A DNA stretch of 64,000 nucleotides from Funiculus sociatus GB2-C1 (GTDB lineage Bacteria > Cyanobacteriota > Cyanobacteriia > Cyanobacteriales > FACHB-T130). Made by a program: the position numbers and the translations under genes. The notes beneath the pieces are model-generated. The model searched no databases and was not told the origin of the DNA. It saw only the letters and a list, made by a program, of their open reading frames with translations. This document shows, in pieces, positions 34,466-41,400 of the stretch. Numbering within the stretch: position 1 is the stretch's first letter; each line of letters starts with the position of its first letter. The stretch covers positions 40,642 through 104,641 of the forward strand of contig NZ_JAMPKJ010000015.1 in assembly GCF_039962115.1 (NCBI RefSeq), in the 5' to 3' direction.

Positions 34466-34515
34466 CTTGTTAACCCTAGCCCAGCCTGTATAATACGTTA
34501 CCGTTTTCTGGCACT
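34466..34515. promoter_or_regulatory. promoter-like block, copy 1 (with overlapping GTAN8TAC)
   Basis: The block CCTAGCCCAG, TATAATAC, TTAC, GTTTTCTGGCA is repeated at 34727-34772. TATAAT (34490-34495) with TTGTTA 16 bases upstream looks like a vegetative + strand promoter. The same bases form GTATAATACGTTAC (34488-34501), an exact NtcA consensus that on the minus strand would lie 81 bp before uraH. Because the second copy has lost the GTA half (CTATAAT), the NtcA reading may be fortuitous. Confidence 0.4.
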
Positions 34516-34618
34516 AACTTAATATCCGTGAAATTTATTTCATTTTAAGAAGCTTAAACCCGTTGAAACTGTTTTGAAATCAACTTTAGCTACTAACCGC
34601 GTAATCTATTTTAGGGAC

Positions 34619-34717
34619 TATAACAATGATATTTGAGTTGTGAGCCAGCATTTCAGATACCCAACTTCTTAAAGAAGTTGGGTATCTCGCATTCACGAAT
34701 CATTTAGAACTGCTATA
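34619..34717. repeat. type-I modular palindromic element, copy 2
   Basis: Arms TATAACAATGATATTTGAGT on the left and CACGAATCATTTAGAAC, TGCTATA on the right enclose the hairpin GATACCCAACTTC...GAAGTTGGGTATC (34656-34686). The core differs from the copy at 14679 (ACCCGAC versus ACCCAAC) by changes on both sides that keep pairing. That compensated pattern points to selection for, or homogenisation of, the hairpin. Confidence 0.75.
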
Positions 34718-34726
34718 GCTGCGGGT

Positions 34727-34772
34727 AAGCTTAAGCCTAGCCCAGTGACTATAATACTTTACTGTTTTCTGG
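34727..34772. promoter_or_regulatory. promoter-like block, copy 2, upstream of ndhS
   Basis: TTAAGCCTAGCCCAGTGACT is followed by ATAATACTTTACTGTTTTCT and GGCA, repeating the block at 34466-34515 with a few changes. TATAAT lies about 155 bp before the ndhS start. The two copies flank the palindromic element at 34619-34717. The remaining DNA of the 499-bp gap 34408-34906 contains no gene that I can see. Confidence 0.4.
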
Positions 34773-34906
34773 CAACCTGCGGATTATAGGAAAAAAATGT
34801 GACTTGAAAACTCCATAAATTCCATTTTAAACTTTTAATTCCCTTGTCCGGATGATTCTCGCGTCCTCACAGACCTTAAAATAGTGAAAAACATAGAGAA
34901 AAGAGC

Positions 34907-35122
34907 ATGGCAATAAAGAGTGGCGATTTAGTCCGCGCAGTTCGCGAGAAGTTGGAAAACAGTCTGGAATCTCAAGCTAGTGACTCCCGCTTTCCACCCT
35001 ATATATTTGAAACCAAGGGTGAAGTTGTACAAGTGCGGGGTGACTACGCACTGATAAAGTTTGGTCAGATGCCAGCACCTAACGTCTGGTTGCGTATGGA
35101 TCAGCTCGAACCGTTCAAGTAA
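34907..35122 (+). CDS. ndhS: NAD(P)H dehydrogenase (NDH-1) subunit S
   Basis: This 71-residue protein has the SH3-like NdhS fold: [17 protein letters not shown] at the start, [20 protein letters not shown], then [12 protein letters not shown]. NdhS is the small peripheral subunit that helps ferredoxin dock on the cyanobacterial and chloroplast NDH-1 complex, which runs cyclic electron flow and respiration. It is encoded alone. GAGAAAAGAGC precedes the ATG. Length is normal for the family. Confidence 0.9.
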   Translation: MAIKSGDLVRAVREKLENSLESQASDSRFPPYIFETKGEVVQVRGDYALIKFGQMPAPNVWLRMDQLEPFK

Positions 35123-35169
35123 ACTTAAATCCTAATACCATTTTACTTTTGTGAGGCTACACGTTTGAT

Positions 35170-35197
35170 CCCCCCAACCCCCCTTAAAAAGGGGGGC
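35170..35197. repeat. CCCCCC/GGGGGG palindromic repeat after ndhS
   Basis: CCCCCCAACCCCCCTT, AAAA, AGGGGGG forms a strong hairpin 48 bp after ndhS. It belongs to the same family as 174-262. It could end the ndhS transcript. The rest of the 286-bp spacer to mdh has two HIP1 sites and no gene. Confidence 0.65.
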
Positions 35198-35408
35198 TAA
35201 GAAAAGCGATTACTGTAGCGGGAAAAACGGGAGAAGGTGTAGCTGAAAAATATCCCTGTGGATAGATGACTGGTGTAGTAGCGATGAAACAGGGCTGATA
35301 AGAAATTTCTCCAAAGCGATCGCATCTACGGTTAAATCCGCGACCGTCAGGCTGTCGAAACGGGTCAAAATATTACAAACTAAACCCGTAGCGATCGCGT
35401 GTAATTAT

Positions 35409-36386
35409 ATGCCCTTTTATCCTTTCTCCCCAACTCCTGCGAGCCATTTGCACCGCGTCTCTATCGTCGGCGGTGCTGGCAAAGTTGGGAGTACCCTAGC
35501 TCAACGGATTGCCGAAAAAAATCTCGCAGACGTGGTATTGCTAGATGTGGTTGATGGTTTGCCCAAAGGAATTGCCCTGGATTTGATGGAAGCGCGGGGG
35601 ATAGAAGCTCACAATTGCCAGATTTCGGGTACGAGTGACTATGCGGATACAGCAGGATCTGATGTGGTGGTAATTACCGCAGGTTTAGCGCGCAAACCGG
35701 GAATGAGTCGGGATGACTTAATTAAAACTAATGCTCAAATTGTAGTGGAAGCGGCGAAAAATGCGATCGCTTACTCCCCAGACGCTATCTTAATCGTCGT
35801 CACCAATCCCCTTGACGTGATGACCTATCTAGCGAAGCAAGCTACAGATTTACCGCGCGATCGCGTTATGGGTATGGCAGGCGTTCTCGATTCCGCCAGA
35901 TTTCAAACCTTTATCGCAATGGAATTAGGAATTTGCAGTGTCGATATCCAGGCAATGGTACTCGGCGGTCACGGAGATTTGATGGTACCATTGCCTGCTT
36001 ACTCCACCGTCAGAGGCATTCCAATTACAGAACTGATGGATAGCACCACGATTGAGCGATTGATACACAGAACCCGCCAGGGTGGGGCGGAGATTGTGGA
36101 ATTGATGCAGACTGGCGGCGCATACTTTACCCCCGCTTCCTCAACCTGCTTAATGGTAGAAGCGATTTTACAAAACCAGTCGCGCCTGATTCCGGCGGCA
36201 GCCTATCTTCAGGGCGAATATGGATTGCAAGATGTTTTTATCGGAGTTCCCTGTCGCCTCGGACGTGGCGGTATCGAAAGCATTTTGGAACTCCGTCTGT
36301 CTGAAGCTGAACGTCATGCCCTCCATACTTCCGCGAAATCTGTGCGCGAGAGTATTGAGCAAGCGATCGCTATGCTTAAACGGTAG
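35409..36386 (+). CDS. mdh: malate dehydrogenase
   Basis: This 325-residue LDH-like MDH interconverts malate and oxaloacetate with NAD. The Rossmann motif is IVGGAGKVGSTLA. Further features are ITAGLARKPGMSRDDL (substrate-loop Arg), VVTNPLDVMTYLA (Asn of the active site), GMAGVLDSARF and catalytic His in LGGHGDLMVP. The first 15 residues are variable, as in other cyanobacterial MDHs. It is transcribed alone, towards the psbY gene. Confidence 0.95.
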   Translation: MPFYPFSPTPASHLHRVSIVGGAGKVGSTLAQRIAEKNLADVVLLDVVDGLPKGIALDLMEARGIEAHNCQISGTSDYADTAGSDVVVITAGLARKPGMSRDDLIKTNAQIVVEAAKNAIAYSPDAILIVVTNPLDVMTYLAKQATDLPRDRVMGMAGVLDSARFQTFIAMELGICSVDIQAMVLGGHGDLMVPLPAYSTVRGIPITELMDSTTIERLIHRTRQGGAEIVELMQTGGAYFTPASSTCLMVEAILQNQSRLIPAAAYLQGEYGLQDVFIGVPCRLGRGGIESILELRLSEAERHALHTSAKSVRESIEQAIAMLKR

Positions 36387-36482
36387 GGTGTCCTTTGGCG
36401 TTTAAACGATTGTACCCCCAAGGTTAGGTTGCCTTGTAAGCACCTGACAACGTTTCAAGTTGACTCTTAAGTGACCACACCT

Positions 36483-36507
36483 GTAGGGTGGGCATTGCCC
36501 ACCCTAC
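36483..36507. terminator. perfect 12-bp stem-loop between convergent mdh and psbY
   Basis: GTAGGGTGGGCA, one T, then TGCCCACCCTAC is a perfect inverted repeat located 97 bp after mdh and 19 bp beyond the psbY stop. It is flanked on the psbY side by GTTTTGTTTAC. It is likely used as a bidirectional end for the two convergent genes, although the same sequence type is also a common cyanobacterial repeat. Confidence 0.55.
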
Positions 36508-36525
36508 GCAGATGAGTTTTGTTTA

Positions 36526-36645
36526 CTATCTGTTAAGAAAACCTTGGATTTGTTTCAAGGCATACGGAAGAATGTTAAACGCAGCCCAACTAGCAGCCAG
36601 GATGACAGGCAGTAGAACCACTGCTATACGCAAATCGATATCCAT
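36526..36645 (-). CDS. psbY: photosystem II protein Y
   Basis: This 39-residue single-helix membrane protein starts MDIDLRIAVVLLPVILAASW and ends LKQIQGFLNR, matching cyanobacterial PsbY. The start at 36645 is chosen because GAGGGAA sits 8 bp upstream; a longer frame to 36759 lacks family similarity. PsbY sits at the edge of photosystem II near cytochrome b559. The gene stands alone between mdh and the carbonic-anhydrase-like gene. Confidence 0.88.
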   Translation of the reverse strand: MDIDLRIAVVLLPVILAASWAAFNILPYALKQIQGFLNR

Positions 36646-36742
36646 TTTCAGTTCCCTCGCTTGATGCTTGAAGATTTTTAAAAAATTCTCATTTTTAATT
36701 GTTATCCGAACCGGGTCAGTTTTACACACCAACGCCAAACAA

Positions 36743-37279
36743 TTAGTAAACCGTTGCAAATCCCAGATCCGTACCCTTACCTGCGTGAACTAAGGCTAAC
36801 TTCTGATAGCTCCTCGCGTGTTCGATAAGTTCTGCCGCCTCCTCTGGAGAGACATCGCGCGATCGCTTCGCTGGGACACCCACCATCAGCGACAAAGGCG
36901 GCACATCTTTAGTCACCACGCAGCCAGCACCGATAATACTACCAGCACCCACCCGCACACCATCCAGCACCACAGCACCAATCCCAATCAGACATCCTCG
37001 TTCAATATAAGCCGAATGAATCACAGCGCCATGCCCGACAGTAACCCAATCTTCCAAAATGGTTGGTTTGCCCGGATCGCCATGTAAAATAGCACCATCT
37101 TGGATATTCGTTCCTTCTCCAATTTCAATGCGCTCAATATCCGCCCGCACAACTGCCCCGTACCAAATGCTGACCCCAGAGGCAATCTTTACCCAACCCA
37201 TAACAACAGCATTCGGCGCGACAAAGGCAGCTAAAGAGAGATCCGGACTAGACCAATAAGAGGAAGAGGTTGGAAACAT
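36743..37279 (-). CDS. gamma-carbonic-anhydrase-like hexapeptide-repeat protein
   Basis: From the ATG at 37279 this is a 178-residue left-handed beta-helix protein. It has regular hexapeptide turns (VVMGWVKIASGVSIWYGAVV, IGEGTNIQDGAILHGD) and the zinc His residues in DGAILHGD and VGHGAVIHSAYI. It is of the YrdA/gamma-CA type. A longer frame to 37354 adds 25 residues with no similarity. Members are metal-binding trimers, some with carbonic anhydrase activity. Activity here is not provable from sequence. Confidence 0.88.
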   Translation of the reverse strand: MFPTSSSYWSSPDLSLAAFVAPNAVVMGWVKIASGVSIWYGAVVRADIERIEIGEGTNIQDGAILHGDPGKPTILEDWVTVGHGAVIHSAYIERGCLIGIGAVVLDGVRVGAGSIIGAGCVVTKDVPPLSLMVGVPAKRSRDVSPEEAAELIEHARSYQKLALVHAGKGTDLGFATVY

Positions 37280-37394
37280 TTGGCGTTCGTTGTTCACAGG
37301 CTCAATCAATGGACAGAATGCCCACAAGCACTCCAACAGATATAATAAAGCCACTGCGACTGTTGCATAGAGAATATATGCCGATACGCATTAC

Positions 37395-37904
37395 ATGATG
37401 AATCCAGGTTTACAGTATCCTATCTTCGGCGCGGAGATTCACTGCCCTCACTGCCGCCAGACAATTCCAGCCTTGACGCTAACTGATACCTATCTGTGTC
37501 CGCGTCATGGAGCCTTTGAGGCAGACCCGAAAACTGGTGAACTGGTTCATCTACAGTCCGGGCGTCACTGGCGCAGGTGGAATGATGAATGGTACAGGCA
37601 GCATACGCATCCAGACGGAATTCGGTTTGAAATCCACGAAGCGCTAGACCGACTCTATACCCAAGGCTACCGGGCGACGCGGGTTATTATTGCCAGTCGC
37701 TATCGGGAGTTGATTAGCGCTTACCTTGAGCGCAGTACGCCTTGGCGGGGTCAGTCAGACCCGCCACGACCGAGGCTTTATGGCTTGCCAGTTGAGTTTA
37801 GTCCGGAACCAGAAGAGGAACCTTGCTGGGAAGTGATTAATTTCGATTTGGAAAAAGAACCGGGTATCCCCGTGCGATATCCTTATTTTCGGTTGTTTGA
37901 GTGA
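37395..37904 (+). CDS. TIGR02652-like cyanobacterial protein with a zinc-ribbon start
   Basis: This 169-residue soluble protein opens with GAEIHCPHCRQTIPAL and later YLCPRHGAFEAD, giving a CxxC plus C-x2-H pattern that suggests a bound zinc. The rest (ELVHLQSGRHWRRWNDEWYR, RYRELISAYLER, RYPYFRLFE) is conserved in a family found in cyanobacteria and known to me only as TIGR02652. Function unknown. It is divergent from the gamma-CA-like gene and lies 32 bp before a VOC gene, possibly in one operon. Confidence 0.75.
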   Translation: MMNPGLQYPIFGAEIHCPHCRQTIPALTLTDTYLCPRHGAFEADPKTGELVHLQSGRHWRRWNDEWYRQHTHPDGIRFEIHEALDRLYTQGYRATRVIIASRYRELISAYLERSTPWRGQSDPPRPRLYGLPVEFSPEPEEEPCWEVINFDLEKEPGIPVRYPYFRLFE

Positions 37905-37936
37905 TGATCAAGCGATTTTAGAGCCAAAATTGAAAG

Positions 37937-38377
37937 ATGCACCACGCTTCGATCAGGACAGCGAATATTCATCGCGCGATCGCATTCTACGAGCAATTAG
38001 GCTTTACAGTATGCGATCGCTTCACTACTGGCTACACCCTCGCCTGCTGGATGGAGAGTAGTCTTGGACGCATCGAACTAATCCAAATTCCTGAACCGAA
38101 ACCAGCCCCCGACGCTTTTGGAGATGAGCATTACGTCGGTTACTACCACTTATCCTTTGATATTACCAACGCCGCATCTGACCTTCCGGGCTGGTTAATC
38201 TCGCTTAAAGAACGCTTTGACGAGGCGGCAAAAAATAATCCAGAACAATTTGAACCACTGAAGGTGCTTTTAGAGCCGACACAGCAAATGATCAGCGATC
38301 GCGTCTACGAAGTCGCCTTTATTGCCGATACCGATGGACTCCCCCTCGAATTTATCCGAGTTTTGAGTAACGCTTAG
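37937..38377 (+). CDS. VOC (glyoxalase/dioxygenase-fold) family protein
   Basis: This 146-residue protein has two beta-alpha-beta-beta-beta halves. The first is MHHASIRTANIHRAIAFYEQ with GRIELIQIP, and the second is YYHLSFDITNAA with GLPLEFIRV. These supply the His and Glu metal ligands typical of the vicinal-oxygen-chelate superfamily. The substrate cannot be told from sequence. It follows the TIGR02652-like gene by 32 bp. Confidence 0.8.
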   Translation: MHHASIRTANIHRAIAFYEQLGFTVCDRFTTGYTLACWMESSLGRIELIQIPEPKPAPDAFGDEHYVGYYHLSFDITNAASDLPGWLISLKERFDEAAKNNPEQFEPLKVLLEPTQQMISDRVYEVAFIADTDGLPLEFIRVLSNA

Positions 38378-38470
38378 AGGAAAATTTTCAACGCCGAGGT
38401 ACGCGCCATATTCGCGCACAGGAACACAAAGGAAATTCGGCGTTGCTGATTTTAGATAGATAGCCCATTT

Positions 38471-41400
38471 CTACCCATTTATCGGGATAGAAATAACAAA
38501 CTCCGAGCCATACCCTAAAGAAGAATTCACCTCCAACGTCCCCTGGTGCTTTTCTTCAACAATTTTGCGGGCAATAGACAATCCTAAACCCGTTCCTTGA
38601 CCAACAGGCTTGGTTGTGAAGAGGTGATCGAAGATTTTTTGTTTCACTTCATCAGAGATACCACCTCCATTGTCCTTAATTTTAATCAAAGCTCGTTCCC
38701 CCTTTTCGCTCACAGCAGTTTGAATAGCAATTTGGTTGGGTAGGGATTGAATCTCACTAAAGCTACGTCCCTTACTCTGTTCTTCCAGAACATCAATGGC
38801 ATTTGCCAAGATATTCATAAATACCTGATTTAGCTGTCCGGGGAAGCATTCGACTGGAGGCAAATTTCCATACTCTTTGACAATTTCAATTGCAGGGCGG
38901 GTTTCATTTGCTTTTAGACGATGCTTGAGAATCAGGATAGTGCTGTCGAGTCCATCGTGAATATTGAAAGGAACTGGGCGATCGCTATCTGCCCTCGAAA
39001 ACGTTCTCAAACTTGTACTGATACTGCGGATGCGATCGACTCCCTCCTTCATCGAGCCAATCAATTTAGGCAAATCTTCTCGCAAATACTCCAAGTCTAT
39101 ATCCTCAATTTCTGCTTCAATTTCCACTCCGGGAACGGGAAACTTTTCTTGATAAAGGTCGATTAAGTTAAATAAATCCTGTACATAATACTGAGCAGGT
39201 TGCAGGTTTCCTGCAATAAAGCCTACAGGATTGTTGATTTCGTGGGCTACCCCTGCGACTAAATTTCCGAGAGCAGACATCTTCTCATTCTGTACCAGTT
39301 GCAGTTGCATCTGTTTGAGATCGTTAAGATAAAGCTCTAGTTTTTGAGCATACTCCTGAGATTGCTGATACAGACGAGCGTTCTGTAAGGAAATTGCCGC
39401 TTGGGAGCAGAGGATGTTGAGAATGCCGACCTGATAGCCCGTGAATGCCCCAGTTGTCAAATTATTTTCCAAGTACAGAATTGCCATCATTTTGCCTTGA
39501 TGGAGAATCGGAGTACACAGAATGCTCTTAGGTTGCTGCTGCTTCATATAAGGGTCAGAAGCAAATGTTAATTGAGTTGTCGCATCATCGAAAACTAGGG
39601 TTTCTTTAGTCCGTTTGACGTAGTTAATGATAGTTGGGGGAATTTCTTGGCTCTGCCCAATCAAAACATTTTGCAAAATGCAGTCTTGGCGAGCGCTACA
39701 GTGAACAGCAATTTTCCAATTTCCCTCTTCATTTAAAATCAATACTCCTGTTTGCGCTCCGGCATTTTTTACCACCACTTGCATCAGCGTAGAGAGCAAC
39801 TGATCCAGCTGAATTTCGCTAGAGAGAGCTTGAGAAGCTTTGATAACTGCTGGTAAATCTATTACTGTGCTACTCGTACTCCCAGCAATTGTTTGGTTTT
39901 TGGTAGAAGATGAGGTGCCATTGGAGGTGGTCATTGCCTCGAACGAACGAGTTTTATTCTGTTGCAGAATCGGAGCAAGCAGTTGAGGGTAGCGTTCTTC
40001 TAAATCAATAACTTTAGCTTTGGCTCCCCAACGACTGTAGGCATAATAAGCCTCGATTGCATAAATTTTTGCAAATTTTTCTTTACCCCATTCTAAATAA
40101 AATTTTGCTGCCAGTTCATTAGCTAGTGCTTCTTCGTTAAGGAATTGATTTTCTTTCGCTCCAGAAATGGCACAGTCGTAGTGTTCAATTGCATCGGCTT
40201 TATTTCCCAAAACCCGATGCTTTTCTGCTTCAACTAAATACCACTTATGCAAATGATTCATGGGAGCATTTTGCGCCCACTGTTGCAGAGTGCTTTGATG
40301 GATTTCCACCTGAGTAAGAATATCAGCTTGCTCAATTTCTGGCTGTGTGGGGAACAGTGCCAGGTGCGTCAGAGCTGCATAGAAATGGAAAATGGGAATA
40401 TGAATCAATCCCGATAATGCCATCAAATACGGCTTGGCTTGGGAAATGTGGTTTAAGGCAGCCGGATAATTGCCCCATGAGTAGGCAAGCAGCAGTTTGT
40501 AAATGTAGACAAGAGCGATCGCACTGAGTTCATTGTCCTGATGGTGCTTAGGAATCATCACCGTTTCATCGTAGGCATCGCCGATTAAGCAATCCGGTTG
40601 ACTAACAGCTTCTGTCAAGTTCCGTACCGTCTGCTGCTTCATATCCAAATAAGCCAGAGCAGTATATTGTTTTGCTTGAGCCAAGGCAGCGCTATAACCT
40701 GCTATTTCGGGTTCCCAAGTCTTGAGTTCTATTCCACTGAAAAAGTTGGCATAGAAATAATCCAATATACTGAAGCCAGCGCTGAGAAAATCACCAGTTT
40801 CCATGCCAGATGTATATCCAGCTTTCAGTATCGGTATGGTTGCCCTCACTGGTTCCTGGTGATGCTGAATAAAGCTCCCAAATAGATTTGCAATTACGGA
40901 TTTGAATTCCCGTACATTGAAGCGATCGAGCAATGAAATCGCCAATTTGCCAAAGCCATAGCCCGTTTCTGCATCTCCAAAAAAGGCACACAGCACCATG
41001 CCATGAATTACATACCCTACCGTCGATGCAGATGTATTCCCACACTGAAGCGATAAACTCACCATCGCGGAGCTAAGTAGGGGCAGCAAACCAGGCATTC
41101 CAATAAAAATGGCTGAAAACAACATTGCCATCACTTGCATTGCTGCCTTAGCCTCGGCATCGGTCATTACCGGCAAATTAGCTAGTTGTTCAATCCGTCT
41201 GCCTTGGAGTTGGGTAGCCAGGGCTTGTAGTGCTTTGCCAATCAAGGCTTCGTCAGGTGCAGTGGGGAGTTCAACCCCTAATTGCCCTAGCGCGTTTCTA
41301 CCCACTGCGATCGCTTCTAATATCTTGCCTTGGGCTGTCTGTGCGACGATTGAAATTTCGTAAATTTTAATTTTGTCTAAAATTGTCTGGGCATTTTGCA

